A stretch of DNA of 64,000 bases from Stutzerimonas stutzeri (GCA_002339675.1 DDKB01000017.1:646327-710326); one strand, 5' to 3'. Positions 32,514 through 42,330 are shown, counted from the first letter of the stretch. Notes: a model not told the origin generated them from the sequence alone. Numbers and translations are program-made.

Positions 32514-34505
32514 ATGTTGCATGACTACTTGTTGGGGCTACCGAGGCGTTACAAACGCCTGCTCCAGGTGCTGGCCGATGTGATTCTGGTCTGGGTGTCG
32601 TTATGGTTGGCGTTCGTGGTGCGCTTGGGCTCGTTCGACGAGGTGTATCCGTTGGGCGGGCACGCCTGGCTATTTGCGCTTGCGCCGCTGTTGGCGATTC
32701 CGCTGTTCATTCGTATCGGCATGTACCGGGCGGTGATGCGCTACTTGGGCAACGATGCCTTGATCACGATCGCCAAGGCGGTCACGCTTTCCTCCCTGCT
32801 GCTGGCGCTGGCGATCTACTGGTACCGTGACGTGCCGGCGCTGGTGCCCCGTTCGCTGGTGTTCAACTACTGGTGGATCAGCCTGATGCTGCTTGGTGGC
32901 CTGCGTCTGCTGTTGCGTCAGTACGTGCTGGGCGACTGGTACCGCGGCATGCTGGCTGCTCCCTTCGGGCTCGACGATGGGCTGCCGCGCGTGGCGATAT
33001 ACGGTGCCGGGGCGGCAGGCAATCAACTGGCCGCTGCACTGCGGATGGGCCGCGCCATGCGTCCGGTCGCGTTCATCGATGATGACGGGGAGATCGCCAA
33101 CCGCGTCATCGCCGGGCTCAAGGTCTACAAGCCGAGGCACATTGGTCAAATGATCGCGGACACTGGCGCCAGCGAGATCCTCTTGGCCATTCCTTCGGTA
33201 AGCCGTGCGCGGCGCCGGGAAATCCTGGCAGACCTGGAACGACATCCGCTGCATGTGCGTTCGGTGCCCGGTTTCATGGATCTCGCCAGGGGGCGGGTGA
33301 AGGTCGAGGATCTGCAGGAGGTCGATATCGCCGACCTGCTGGGCCGCGACAGCGTTTCGCCGGACGCCAGCCTGCTAGCTCGCTGCATCCAGGGCAAGGT
33401 CGTGCTGGTCACCGGGGCTGGCGGATCGATCGGCTCGGAGCTCTGCCGGCAGATCGTTGCGCTGGAGCCGACCATTCTGATCTTGCTGGACCACAGTGAA
33501 TATAACCTGTATGTCATCCACCGGGAGCTGCAGCACCAGCTGGCCGAGCAGTCGATTCAGCTGGAGCTGATCCCCATCCTCGGTTCGGTCGGCAACCCCC
33601 ATCGATTGCTCGACGTGATGCGCACCTGGAGTGTCGACAGCGTCTACCACGCGGCAGCCTACAAGCATGTGCCGATGGTCGAGCACAACATCGCCGAAGG
33701 GGTCATGAACAACGTGCTGGGCACCCTGCATTGCGCCCAGGCGGCGATCCAGGCCGGCGTGTCGCATTTCGTCCTGATTTCCACCGACAAGGCCGTGCGC
33801 CCGACGAACGTCATGGGCAGCACCAAGCGCCTCGCGGAGATGGCTCTCCAGGCACTCAGCCAGGAAGCCGCGCCGGTCCTGTACGGCCAGCCCGCAGGGC
33901 TGAACCAGGTCAACCGGACCCGTTTCATCATGGTCCGTTTCGGCAACGTACTGGGCTCGTCCGGATCGGTGATCCCCTTGTTTCGCGAGCAGATTCGCCG
34001 AGGCGGCCCGGTGACCGTGACCCACCCGAAGATCACGCGTTATTTCATGACCATTCCCGAGGCGGCCCAGCTGGTACTGCAGGCCGGCTCGATGGGGCTG
34101 GGTGGCGACGTGTTCGTGCTCGACATGGGGGCGCCGGTGAAAATCGTCGAGCTGGCCGAGAAGATGATCCACTTGTCGGGATTGTCAGTCCGAAGCGAGC
34201 GCAACCCGGCCGGCGACATTGCCATCCACTTCAGTGGCCTGCGCCCCGGTGAAAAACTCTACGAGGAGTTGCTGATTGGCGACAACGTCACGCCCACCCA
34301 GCACCCGATGATCCTGTCCGCCAATGAAGTCTTTCTGCCCTGGCCGGAATTCTGTGAAGTACTGGACAAGCTAGTCTCCAGCCTGCAACGCGATGACTTC
34401 GAACAGGTCCGGATCGTGATGCGTGCCACGGTGGACGGTTACTCCCCGCGTGAAGAGATCGTCGACTGGGTGTATCGACAGCGCCAGGGCAAACCGCTGA
34501 TTTAG
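32514..34505 (+). CDS. wbpM: WbpM-type nucleotide-sugar 4,6-dehydratase
   Basis: 663 residues from ATG 32514 (AGGT upstream), matching WbpM length. Four transmembrane helices in the first 140 residues, then a first Rossmann-like part (YGAGAAGNQLAAAL) and, from about 300, the catalytic SDR domain: TGAGGSIGSELCRQ, YHAAAYKHVPMVE, STDKAVRPTNVMGSTKR. The methionine in VMGSTK stands where most SDRs have tyrosine, the SMK triad known from WbpM/FlaA1. It converts UDP-GlcNAc to UDP-4-keto-6-deoxy-GlcNAc for WbpV. It closes the polysaccharide locus as it does in other pseudomonads. Confidence 0.95.
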   Translation: MLHDYLLGLPRRYKRLLQVLADVILVWVSLWLAFVVRLGSFDEVYPLGGHAWLFALAPLLAIPLFIRIGMYRAVMRYLGNDALITIAKAVTLSSLLLALAIYWYRDVPALVPRSLVFNYWWISLMLLGGLRLLLRQYVLGDWYRGMLAAPFGLDDGLPRVAIYGAGAAGNQLAAALRMGRAMRPVAFIDDDGEIANRVIAGLKVYKPRHIGQMIADTGASEILLAIPSVSRARRREILADLERHPLHVRSVPGFMDLARGRVKVEDLQEVDIADLLGRDSVSPDASLLARCIQGKVVLVTGAGGSIGSELCRQIVALEPTILILLDHSEYNLYVIHRELQHQLAEQSIQLELIPILGSVGNPHRLLDVMRTWSVDSVYHAAAYKHVPMVEHNIAEGVMNNVLGTLHCAQAAIQAGVSHFVLISTDKAVRPTNVMGSTKRLAEMALQALSQEAAPVLYGQPAGLNQVNRTRFIMVRFGNVLGSSGSVIPLFREQIRRGGPVTVTHPKITRYFMTIPEAAQLVLQAGSMGLGGDVFVLDMGAPVKIVELAEKMIHLSGLSVRSERNPAGDIAIHFSGLRPGEKLYEELLIGDNVTPTQHPMILSANEVFLPWPEFCEVLDKLVSSLQRDDFEQVRIVMRATVDGYSPREEIVDWVYRQRQGKPLI

Positions 34506-34571
34506 GCGTCAAGCCTGTGATGCCTGCCCGGAGATGGCCACACCGTTCCGGCCACCGGCACCGCCCGGGCA

Positions 34572-35297
34572 TCAGTCGGAAGGAGGCTGGACGATCCCTT
34601 CCAGCGCGCCATAGGGGATTTCCAGCATGGGGTGGCCGCTGGAATAGGGCGCGATACTGTAGACATCGTATTTGAGCAGGACCCTGTCGTGTAGCAGTGC
34701 CACGTTGGTGGTCTGTTGGAATGGCCAGTGGCGGCTGAACTCGGCGTCGTGCCCGTTTGCAGCCAGCCATCGCTGGTGCGCTTCGGCGGCCGCGCGCCAG
34801 AATGCGCCTTCCTTGCCGGGCAGCAGCACATCGGCGAGTTTCAATTCGCGGTCGGTTCGACGGTCATAGTTGATAAAGCCACGGCCCGGCATGCCATGGG
34901 CGCCGCCGGTGTAGAGGTAGCTGGAGAGCTCCACCACGAGTACCGAGTCGTACTGATCGATCAGCTTGGCCTGCAGGTAGCTGCTCCAGCCGGGCCGGGC
35001 GTCGCGCAGGAAAGACTGTTGGTAGGCTTCGAGCGAGACGGGCAACTCCGCATCCGGTGTGTTGATCGTCATCTGGCGCAGGCGTCGATCGATCAGTGCA
35101 TCCAGTGCGGGCTCGCTCGCGAACGTCTGGGTGTCGATGTTCACCAGCGGGCAGCTGTCGTCGGTTTCGGGACAGGTCGCGGCGTGCTGTTCGCTGATGT
35201 GCTGGCGAGGCTCGGCGGGGCGTTCGCTGCCCAAGTGCGCGCAGCCGCCAACGAGTAGAGCCAGTGTCGTTGAAACGATGAGCTTGCAGGCGGACAT
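34572..35297 (-). CDS. Lipoprotein with RsiV/DUF3298-like domain
   Basis: 241 residues if started at ATG 35297, which gives a clean lipoprotein signal (basic start, hydrophobic core, LVGGC). The longer frame to 35537 has no such signal. The body has LRQMTINTPDAELP, WSSYLQAKLIDQYDSVLVVELSSYLYTGGAHG and INYDRRTDRELKLADVLLPG, characteristic of DUF3298 domains (the GGAHG loop is the hallmark), found in RsiV and many lipoproteins of unknown role. Located in the envelope. It converges with wbpM and is divergent from nudF. Confidence 0.8.
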   Translation of the reverse strand: MSACKLIVSTTLALLVGGCAHLGSERPAEPRQHISEQHAATCPETDDSCPLVNIDTQTFASEPALDALIDRRLRQMTINTPDAELPVSLEAYQQSFLRDARPGWSSYLQAKLIDQYDSVLVVELSSYLYTGGAHGMPGRGFINYDRRTDRELKLADVLLPGKEGAFWRAAAEAHQRWLAANGHDAEFSRHWPFQQTTNVALLHDRVLLKYDVYSIAPYSSGHPMLEIPYGALEGIVQPPSD

Positions 35298-35520
35298 CTC
35301 GGATAGGGTTTCCTGTGATCGTATGGGTGCCGGTTCGAGTGTATTGCACTGCCGGAGTTCGGGAGGATTCGCGAGCGGTTTTCTCGTGCGAGTGGTCTGC
35401 AAAGGGCTGCGCCTGAACAAACGGCGCGCTACGATGAGCCCATGGAGACCGCTCACGCCGTGACGGTTGCTGTCTTTCTGCGCGGCAAGCGCGGGAACAA
35501 ACCGATTATGTGAGTTGCTC

Positions 35521-36138
35521 ATGAGCGAGATTTTCAAGCCGCAGGCCGGTGATGTGGAGATTGTCCACCGTGAACGCTGCTTCAGCGGATTCTATAACCT
35601 CGACCGATTCCGTCTGCGCCACCGGCTCTTCCGCGGCGGCATGGGGGCGGAGATTGAGCGCGAGCTCTTCGTCCGCCATGATGCCGTGTGCGTGCTGCCG
35701 TACGACCCGCAACGGGACGAGGTCGTGCTGATCGAACAGTTCCGCGTCGGCGCCATGGCCCGCGGTGACGATCCGTGGCTGGTCGAGACGGTGGCGGGCT
35801 TGATCGACAAGGACGAACAGCCCGAGGAAGTGGCGCGTCGCGAGGCGATCGAGGAGGCGGGGCTGGCGCTGGGTGAACTATGGCCGGTGTCGGCGTACTA
35901 CCCGTCGCCGGGTGGCAGTACCGAGCGCATTCACCTCTATGTCGGGCGCTGCAACAGCGTTGGCGCCGGTGGTGTGTTCGGCCTGGAAGAAGAGGGCGAG
36001 GACATTCGGGCGGCGATATGGTCGTTCGATGAGGCGCTGCAGGGAGTGAAGGACGGGCGCATCGACAATGCCGCCACCATCATCGCCCTGCAGTGGCTGG
36101 CGTTGAACCGCGACGAGATCAGGGGGGCCTGGACATGA
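35521..36138 (+). CDS. nudF: ADP-ribose pyrophosphatase (Nudix)
   Basis: 205 residues from ATG 35521. The Nudix box GLIDKDEQPEEVARREAIEE AG-type (G-x5-E-x7-RE-x2-EE) is complete, preceded by the FRVGAMARGDDPWLVETVAG substrate segment and followed by YYPSPGGSTERIHLYVG typical for NudF. It cleaves ADP-ribose to AMP and ribose-5-phosphate. First gene of a compact plus-strand group; ATG of the following DUF1249 gene overlaps its stop. Confidence 0.93.
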   Translation: MSEIFKPQAGDVEIVHRERCFSGFYNLDRFRLRHRLFRGGMGAEIERELFVRHDAVCVLPYDPQRDEVVLIEQFRVGAMARGDDPWLVETVAGLIDKDEQPEEVARREAIEEAGLALGELWPVSAYYPSPGGSTERIHLYVGRCNSVGAGGVFGLEEEGEDIRAAIWSFDEALQGVKDGRIDNAATIIALQWLALNRDEIRGAWT

Positions 36139-36581
36139 GGCGAACGCGCGAGCGTTACCGAGTGGATCTGCGTGAATTGCAGTCGGCCTGCGAGGCGAAT
36201 TACCTGCGCCTGATGCGGTTGCTGCCTGGCATGCGCGATGCCCCGGACACCCGCCGCATCGCCATGAGCCAGGGCGACCGGCTGCTCGGTGTGCTCGTGC
36301 TGCATGTGGTGGAGAGCTGCCCCTATACCACCACCGTGCAGATCAGTCAGCAGGACTGCCTGCCCTGGCTGCCGGTGCCGCAGTTGGAGGTGCGGGTCTA
36401 CCACGACGCGCGCATGGCGGAGGTCATCCGCGCCGAGCACGCCCGGCGCTTTCGCGGCATCTACAGCTATCCCAACGCCCAGATGCACCAACCGGACGAG
36501 AAGAGCCAGCTCAACCTGTTCCTCGGAGAGTGGCTGGGCCATTGCCTGGCCTGCGGGCACGAACTTGAGCCGGTACTCTGA
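36135..36581 (+). CDS. DUF1249 family protein
   Basis: 148 residues, ATG 36135 overlapping the nudF stop (ATGA). Family features: ANYLRLMRLLP near the start, VVESCPYTTTVQI, LEVRVYHDARMAEV and NAQMHQPDEKSQLNLFLGEWLGHCL at the end. The family sits between nudF and cpdA in gammaproteobacteria (YqiB in E. coli). Molecular function unknown. Soluble, no signal peptide. Confidence 0.92.
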   Translation: MRRTRERYRVDLRELQSACEANYLRLMRLLPGMRDAPDTRRIAMSQGDRLLGVLVLHVVESCPYTTTVQISQQDCLPWLPVPQLEVRVYHDARMAEVIRAEHARRFRGIYSYPNAQMHQPDEKSQLNLFLGEWLGHCLACGHELEPVL

Positions 36582-36968
36582 AGGCATCGCTATGCTGGAC
36601 GCGCGGACCTAGCAGTAACGCAGCAAAAGCGTAGCGGAGTTCAGCACTCTCGTGCCTCGGCTCGCGGCGGTGAGTCGTGCTTTAGGGGGGCTCGCTTCAG
36701 AACAGCAGTGCCATCGGTAACCCGGTGTCGCGCTTTTTCCGGGCATGGCACCGCCTGGTGGGTCGGTGAAGCGTGATCCACCGTACGGGTTAACGCAGCC
36801 GTGCTGGAAGCCGTTGGTTTGAAGCGACCGATAGCAGTTGGGCTCACCCGAGCCCGAGCAGCGTCCGGCTTCCAGCGTGCTTTGTGATGCAGGCCCGCAT
36901 CGCGCGGTTTACCCCTGCGACCGCCGACCACCATAATTCCCCGGCAAATTCGCCAAAGGAGACGGGTC
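36582..36968. other. Intergenic region upstream of cpdA, no gene seen
   Basis: Nearly 390 bases with no supported gene. It contains imperfect GC-rich inverted stretches (for example around 36,720-36,880) but no clear REP. The strong AAAGGAG ribosome-binding site of cpdA lies at about 36,955. Confidence 0.4.
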
Positions 36969-37784
36969 TTGGCTGCTGCGCCCCTTACTGCTGATAGAGA
37001 CTCGGTACTGCTGGTCCAGCTCACCGACAGCCATCTGTTCGCCAACGCGGGCGGCAAGCTGCTGGGCATGGACACGGGCGACAGCCTCCAGCGCGTCGTC
37101 GATCTGGTGCTCGCTGAGCAGCCGTGCATCGACCTGATGCTGGCGACCGGTGACCTGTCCCAGGACGGTTCCCTGGCGTCCTACGAGCGCTTCCGCGCGC
37201 TCTGTACGCGCATCGAGGCACCGTCGCGCTGGTGTCCCGGCAACCACGACGAGCTGACGGCGATGCAGCAGGCGACGCAAGGCAGCGACCTGATGGGGCC
37301 GGTGCTGGACATCGGCGCCTGGCGCGTGATCCTGCTCGACACCCTGGTGCCGGGCGAGGTGTTCGGTCAGCTTCGCCAGGCGCAGCTGGACATGCTCGAC
37401 CAGGCGCTGGCCGAGGCGCCGCAGCGCCACCACCTGATCTGCCTGCATCACCACCCGGTGAGTATCGGCAGCCGCTGGATGGATGGCATCGGACTGCGCA
37501 ATCGCGACGCCCTGTTCGAGGTCGTCGATCGGCATCCGGCGGTCAAGGCCTTGCTCTGGGGGCACATCCACCAGGAGTTCGATGGCAGCCGCAATGGCGT
37601 CCGTTTGCTGGCCACGCCGTCGACCGGCGTGCAGTTCACCCCGGGCAGCGAGCGTTTCGATGTCGACAAGCTGGCGCCCGGCTATCGCTGGTTGCGGCTG
37701 TACGCGGACGGCCGGCTCGAGACGGGCGTGTCGCGGGTGGTCGGGGTTGATTTCGACGTCGACTACAGCGTCAAGGGATACTGA
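36969..37784 (+). CDS. cpdA: 3',5'-cyclic AMP phosphodiesterase
   Basis: 271 residues. TTG 36969 is chosen as start because AAAGGAG lies 7 bases upstream and the product then begins like known CpdA. Metallophosphatase motifs in order: LTDSHLF, ATGDLSQDG, CPGNHD, LHHHPV and LWGHIHQEF. Hydrolyses cAMP and so tempers Vfr-dependent regulation in pseudomonads. Followed closely by yqiA. Confidence 0.93.
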   Translation: MAAAPLTADRDSVLLVQLTDSHLFANAGGKLLGMDTGDSLQRVVDLVLAEQPCIDLMLATGDLSQDGSLASYERFRALCTRIEAPSRWCPGNHDELTAMQQATQGSDLMGPVLDIGAWRVILLDTLVPGEVFGQLRQAQLDMLDQALAEAPQRHHLICLHHHPVSIGSRWMDGIGLRNRDALFEVVDRHPAVKALLWGHIHQEFDGSRNGVRLLATPSTGVQFTPGSERFDVDKLAPGYRWLRLYADGRLETGVSRVVGVDFDVDYSVKGY

Positions 37785-37909
37785 GCCCGCGCCCCAGGGT
37801 GAGCGAGGCCGACCGGCACGGCTAGTCGCGGGCGTCCGCTCCCTGCGGTTGCAGGTTAAGGTGGCCGCCTTGTAGCCTTTCCCGTCCTTTTCCAGCCCAG
37901 CGAACCAGC

Positions 37910-38527
37910 ATGACCTGCGAATCACCCGCGATTCTTTATTTGCACGGCCTCAACAGCTCGCCCCGGTCGACCAAGGCCAGCCAGCTGACCCGTGCGCTGC
38001 AACGGATCGACGCGAGCGACCGGCTTCGCGTGCCGGCGCTTCACCACCATCCCCGCCAGGCCATCGCGCAGGCGGAGGCGGCGATCGCCGAGCTGGGGCG
38101 GCCCGTGCTGGTCGGCAGCTCGCTCGGCGGCTACTATGCGACCCACCTCGCCGAGCGTCATGGTCTCAAGGCGCTGCTGATCAACCCGGCCGTGAGTCCG
38201 CATCGCCGTTTCGATGGCTACCTGGGCCCGCAGACCAATCTCTACACCGGCGAAGTCTGGCAACTGACCGACGACCACGTCCGTGCCCTGGCCGAGCTGG
38301 ACGTTCCCGCGCCAGAGGATGCCGAGCGCTACCAGGTATGGCTGCAGACCGCTGACGAGACCCTGGACTATCGTCAGGCCGCGGACTACTACCGCGGCTG
38401 CGCCGTGCGCATCCAAGCTGGCGGCGACCATGGTTTCCAGGGGTTTGCCGAGCGCATCCCGGCGCTGTTGGGCTTTGCCGGATTCGATCCGGCATGCTTT
38501 GCCGAACTCGATTTTTCCGACCTATAA
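37910..38527 (+). CDS. yqiA: YqiA-type esterase
   Basis: 205 residues. Small alpha/beta hydrolase: ILYLHGLNSSPRS, the nucleophile elbow GSSLGGYYATHLA, LINPAVSPHRRF, YTGEVW, and the C-terminal catalytic His in GGDHGFQGF. Acts on short acyl esters in E. coli; natural substrate unknown. Lies directly before parE, as in enterobacteria and pseudomonads. Confidence 0.9.
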   Translation: MTCESPAILYLHGLNSSPRSTKASQLTRALQRIDASDRLRVPALHHHPRQAIAQAEAAIAELGRPVLVGSSLGGYYATHLAERHGLKALLINPAVSPHRRFDGYLGPQTNLYTGEVWQLTDDHVRALAELDVPAPEDAERYQVWLQTADETLDYRQAADYYRGCAVRIQAGGDHGFQGFAERIPALLGFAGFDPACFAELDFSDL

Positions 38528-38545
38528 GGACATCACGAGACGCTC

Positions 38546-40432
38546 ATGTCGTACACCGCAGAAGCCATTGAAGTCCTCTCCGGCCTTGATCCGGTGCGCA
38601 AGCGCCCGGGCATGTACACCGATACGTCGCGTCCCAACCACCTGGCGCAAGAGGTGATCGACAACAGCGTCGACGAAGCGCTCGCCGGGCATGCCAGTTC
38701 GGTGCAGGTGATCCTGCACCAGGACAATTCGCTTCAGGTCATCGACGATGGCCGCGGGATGCCGGTGGACATCCATCCCGAGGAAGGCGTTTCCGGTGTC
38801 GAGCTGATCCTCACCAAGCTGCATGCCGGCGGCAAGTTCTCGAACAAGAACTACCAGTTTTCCGGCGGTCTGCATGGCGTCGGCATCTCCGTAGTCAACG
38901 CCCTGTCGACCCGCGTCGAGGTGACCGTCAAGCGCGACGGCAGCGAGTACCGCATGGCCTTCGCCGACGGCTTCAAGGCCAGCGAGCTGGAAGTCATCGG
39001 CACGGTCGGCAAGCGCAACACCGGTACTAGCGTGCATTTCTGGGCGGACCCCAAGTATTTCGATTCGCCGAAATATTCCATCAGCCGGCTCAAGCATGTG
39101 CTCAAGGCCAAGGCCGTGCTCTGCCCGGGACTTAAGGTCAGTTTCGAGGACAAGGGCAGCGGCGAGCGTGTGGAGTGGCACTACGAGGATGGCCTGCGTT
39201 CGTACCTGGTTGATGCCGTCAGTGGCTTCGCGAGGCTGCCGGACGAGCCATTCTGCGGCAGCCTGGCCGGCACCAAGGAGGCGGTCGACTGGGCCTTGCT
39301 GTGGCTGCCCGAAGGCGGCGACAGCGTCCAGGAAAGCTACGTCAACCTGATCCCCACCGCGCAGGGCGGAACCCATGTCAACGGGCTGCGGCAGGGGCTG
39401 CTGGATGCGATGCGCGAATTCTGCGAATTCCGCAACCTGTTGCCGCGCGGGGTCAAGCTGGCGCCGGAGGACGTCTGGGAGCGCATCGCCTTCGTGCTGT
39501 CGGCGAAAATGCAGGAGCCTCAGTTTTCCGGTCAGACCAAGGAACGGTTGTCGTCGCGCGAGGCGGCTGCGTTCGTTTCCGGTGTGGTCAAGGATGCCTT
39601 CAGCCTCTGGCTCAATGGGCACCCCGAGCTCGGGTTGCAGTTGGCCGAGCTGGCGATCAGCAACGCCGGGCGGCGCCTGAAGGCGAGCAAGAAGGTCGAG
39701 CGCAAGCGCATTACCCAGGGGCCGGCGCTGCCCGGCAAGCTGGCCGACTGTGCCGGTCAGGATCCGGCGCGTTCCGAGCTGTTCCTGGTCGAGGGCGACT
39801 CGGCCGGCGGTTCGGCCAAACAGGCGCGCGACAAGGAGTTCCAGGCGATCATGCCTCTGCGCGGCAAGATCCTGAACACCTGGGAAGTCGACGGCGGTGA
39901 GGTGCTGGCCAGCCAGGAGGTGCACGACATCGCGGTGGCCATCGGAGTCGATCCCGGCGCGGTGGACATGAGCCAGCTGCGCTACGGCAAGATCTGCATC
40001 CTTGCCGACGCCGACTCCGACGGGCTGCACATCGCGACCTTGCTGTGCGCGCTGTTCGTTCGTCATTTCCGTCCGCTGGTCGATGCCGGCCACGTCTACG
40101 TGGCGATGCCGCCGCTGTATCGGATCGACCTCGGCAAGGACATCTTCTATGCGCTGGACGAAGCCGAGCGTGACGGGATTCTCGAGCGCCTGACCGCGGA
40201 GAAGCGCCGCGGCAAGCCGCAGGTGACCCGCTTCAAGGGCCTCGGCGAGATGAACCCTCCGCAGTTGCGCGAAACCACCATGGATCCCAATACCCGCCGG
40301 CTCGTGCAACTGACCCTCGATGACTTCGACGGCACGCGGGAAATCATGGACATGCTGCTGGCCAAGAAGCGCGCCGGCGACCGCAAGAGCTGGCTCGAGT
40401 CCAAGGGCAACCTGGCCGAGGTGCTGCTGTGA
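38546..40432 (+). CDS. parE: DNA topoisomerase IV subunit B
   Basis: 628 residues. GHKL ATPase at the N-terminus (EVIDNSVDEALAGHA, DDGRGMPVD, GGLHGVGISVVNAL, and QTKERLSS further on), then TOPRIM with the LVEGDSAGGSAKQARD and DADSDGLHI metal sites, ending with RFKGLGEMNP and the short ParE tail. Works with ParC to decatenate daughter chromosomes. It follows yqiA by 18 bases and overlaps the next gene by 4. Confidence 0.97.
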   Translation: MSYTAEAIEVLSGLDPVRKRPGMYTDTSRPNHLAQEVIDNSVDEALAGHASSVQVILHQDNSLQVIDDGRGMPVDIHPEEGVSGVELILTKLHAGGKFSNKNYQFSGGLHGVGISVVNALSTRVEVTVKRDGSEYRMAFADGFKASELEVIGTVGKRNTGTSVHFWADPKYFDSPKYSISRLKHVLKAKAVLCPGLKVSFEDKGSGERVEWHYEDGLRSYLVDAVSGFARLPDEPFCGSLAGTKEAVDWALLWLPEGGDSVQESYVNLIPTAQGGTHVNGLRQGLLDAMREFCEFRNLLPRGVKLAPEDVWERIAFVLSAKMQEPQFSGQTKERLSSREAAAFVSGVVKDAFSLWLNGHPELGLQLAELAISNAGRRLKASKKVERKRITQGPALPGKLADCAGQDPARSELFLVEGDSAGGSAKQARDKEFQAIMPLRGKILNTWEVDGGEVLASQEVHDIAVAIGVDPGAVDMSQLRYGKICILADADSDGLHIATLLCALFVRHFRPLVDAGHVYVAMPPLYRIDLGKDIFYALDEAERDGILERLTAEKRRGKPQVTRFKGLGEMNPPQLRETTMDPNTRRLVQLTLDDFDGTREIMDMLLAKKRAGDRKSWLESKGNLAEVLL

Positions 40433-41421
40433 CCATTGCCTCGCGTGTGCTGGCCTGCTGCCTGCTCGCGCTCGGTGCGCCCGCATGGGCGCAGGCGCCG
40501 GCCGAGACGCTGTCGCTGGTTGGCGAGCATCCGGTGGAAGGCATCGAGATGGGCAATCTGTCGGGACTGGCCTGGTGCGGCGATGGCCTCTGGGCCGTGT
40601 CCGATCGCGAGGACGCCACCCTCTATCGGCTCGACGCCAGCGAGGCCGTGTGGCGCGCCGTTGCCGAGGCGATCAGCGCGCCCCCGCCGCCGGACAGCGG
40701 GCTGTCCTGGGGGACGCGGGTGCGCTCTCAGGTCAGCGGTCTGGCCCGCGGAGGCGAACTCGATTTCGAGGGATTGAGCTGCGACAGCCTGGGCAATCGC
40801 TACCTGGTCAGCGAGGCCTACGCCGCCGTGCTCAAGGTCGGTCCGGCGGGCAAAGCCGAATGGCTGGACCTGCCGGACGGGCTGGTCCGCCAGGCGCGCG
40901 CCAGCGGCATGCTGCTGCAGTTCAACGCCATGTTCGAAGGCCTCGCGGTCGATCCCGAGGCCGGCCGACTATGGCTGGCGGCTGAGCACAACCGTCGCGG
41001 CCTGATGGTCATGCATCGCCAGCAGGGTCGTTGGCGCTGTACTGGCGGTTGCGTCCTGCTCGCCGAAGGCGGGCGTGAGTCACCACCGACGGTGGCGGAA
41101 GAAACCGATCAGCCGCGGCGTTTCTCCGGGCTGGCCTACCACGCTGACAAGCTGTTCACCCTGGAACCGGTGGCTTATCGCATCTGTCGCCGCGCACTGG
41201 ATACCGGCGAGCGCGAGCGTTGCTGGTCGTTCGCCGACACGGCGATGTCCGATGCGCGGCGCTATGACACGCCGTTCGGCAATGCCGAAGCGCTGTGGAT
41301 CGATGCGGAGGGCGCCTGGGTCGGTATCGACAACAACCAGATGACCCGGGCCGACGGCGAGCAGCGTCCGGTCGTCTGGCGGTTTGCCGCGCCGAAGGGC
41401 GGTTGGGGCGCGAAGCCGTGA
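40429..41421 (+). CDS. Secreted esterase-like (phytase-type propeller) protein
   Basis: 330 residues from GTG 40429, overlapping the parE stop. Sec signal peptide (VLACCLLALGAPAWAQA). The rest resembles the 'esterase-like activity of phytase' family: GIEMGNLSGLAWCGDGLWAVSDRE, LDFEGLSCDSLGNRYLVSE, FEGLAVDPEAGRLWLAAE and FGNAEALWIDAEGAWVGIDNN, each a blade of a beta-propeller. Periplasmic. Substrate unknown. Co-transcribed with parE and parC in this order in pseudomonads. Confidence 0.8.
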   Translation: MTIASRVLACCLLALGAPAWAQAPAETLSLVGEHPVEGIEMGNLSGLAWCGDGLWAVSDREDATLYRLDASEAVWRAVAEAISAPPPPDSGLSWGTRVRSQVSGLARGGELDFEGLSCDSLGNRYLVSEAYAAVLKVGPAGKAEWLDLPDGLVRQARASGMLLQFNAMFEGLAVDPEAGRLWLAAEHNRRGLMVMHRQQGRWRCTGGCVLLAEGGRESPPTVAEETDQPRRFSGLAYHADKLFTLEPVAYRICRRALDTGERERCWSFADTAMSDARRYDTPFGNAEALWIDAEGAWVGIDNNQMTRADGEQRPVVWRFAAPKGGWGAKP

Positions 41422-41936
41422 CCCAGCCCGCCGGCCGCCGCGCGGGCCGTGTGATGCTGGTGCTGGCCTGGGCGGCAGGATTGTTTCTGGCGACCCGCTT
41501 CTTCGCCGACTGGGAACAGGGACGCAACAACCCCAACCAGCATCCCGTATCGGTGGTGCAGGGCGAGCGGGTCGAGGTCCGCCTGGCCGGCAACGCCCAG
41601 GGGCATTTCGTGGCGGATGGGAGCATCAACGGGCAACCGGTGACCTTTCTGCTGGACACCGGTGCCACCGATGTCGCCATTCCCCTGCAACTGGGCGAGC
41701 GCCTCGGCCTGCCGCACGGCGCGCCGATCGCATTGCAGACCGCCAATGGCCAGGCGACCGGCTACCGCACCCTGCTCGACAGTCTTCGCCTGGGGGACAT
41801 CCTGCTCCATCAGGTTCGCGCTATCGTCGTGCCGGGCTTCGATGGTGACCAGGTACTGCTTGGCATGAGCGCCCTCAAACAGCTCGAATTCACCCAGCGC
41901 GGCGGCACCCTGGTGCTGCGCCAGGACATCCCCTAG
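41418..41936 (+). CDS. Membrane-anchored retropepsin-like aspartic protease (TIGR02281 type)
   Basis: 172 residues from GTG 41418, overlapping the previous stop. One N-terminal membrane anchor (VMLVLAWAAGLFLATRFF), then a single retropepsin domain with the active-site loop FLLDTGATDVAIP, QTANGQATGYRT and the second hydrophobic strand LLGMSALKQLEF. Such enzymes act as dimers in the periplasm. Role unknown. Confidence 0.87.
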   Translation: MTQPAGRRAGRVMLVLAWAAGLFLATRFFADWEQGRNNPNQHPVSVVQGERVEVRLAGNAQGHFVADGSINGQPVTFLLDTGATDVAIPLQLGERLGLPHGAPIALQTANGQATGYRTLLDSLRLGDILLHQVRAIVVPGFDGDQVLLGMSALKQLEFTQRGGTLVLRQDIP

Positions 41937-41946
41937 GGCCGGCCGC

Positions 41947-42330
41947 ATGACGACCATGATTGAGGCGACCGTGCCGGTGCTGGCATCCCTGGATCTCGAC
42001 GAAAGCCGCGACTTCTACCTGGCCCGGCTCGGCTTCAAGCTGCTCCGGCAGCAGGCCGACTACCTGATCCTCGCCCGTGACGGGGCCGAGTTGCACTTCT
42101 GGCGCTGCACGGAGCGCAAGGTGGCCGAGAACACCTCCTGTTATGTACGCACCGGCGACTGCCAGGCGCTTTTCGCCGAGTTCACTCGCCGCGGCCTGCT
42201 GCTGCAGCCGCCCGTGCCCTGTCGGTGGGGCATGACCGAGCTGTACGTCATCGACCCCCACGGCAATCTGCTCAAATTCGGCGAAATCGCCTCGAAACCC
42301 ACCCCTTCAAGGGAAGAACACTGCTCATGA
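41947..42330 (+). CDS. VOC-superfamily (glyoxalase/bleomycin-resistance-like) protein
   Basis: 127 residues. Two beta-alpha-beta-beta-beta units: ATVPVLASLDLDESRDFYLARLGFKL and the closing TELYVIDPHGNLLKFGE, with the usual His/Glu positions. Could bind a small molecule or act as an isomerase or resistance protein; substrate unknown. Its stop overlaps the ATG of parC (ATGA), so it is co-translated with parC. Confidence 0.87.
   Translation: MTTMIEATVPVLASLDLDESRDFYLARLGFKLLRQQADYLILARDGAELHFWRCTERKVAENTSCYVRTGDCQALFAEFTRRGLLLQPPVPCRWGMTELYVIDPHGNLLKFGEIASKPTPSREEHCS

Noticed and set aside
36641..37129. Minus-strand frame in the gap before cpdA
   Set aside because: It runs into the start of cpdA on the other strand and has no start signal or family features.
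38522..40486. 654-codon open frame on the minus strand across parE
   Set aside because: It mirrors the parE gene in a high-GC genome, has no ribosome-binding site and no family features; parE motifs are complete on the plus strand.
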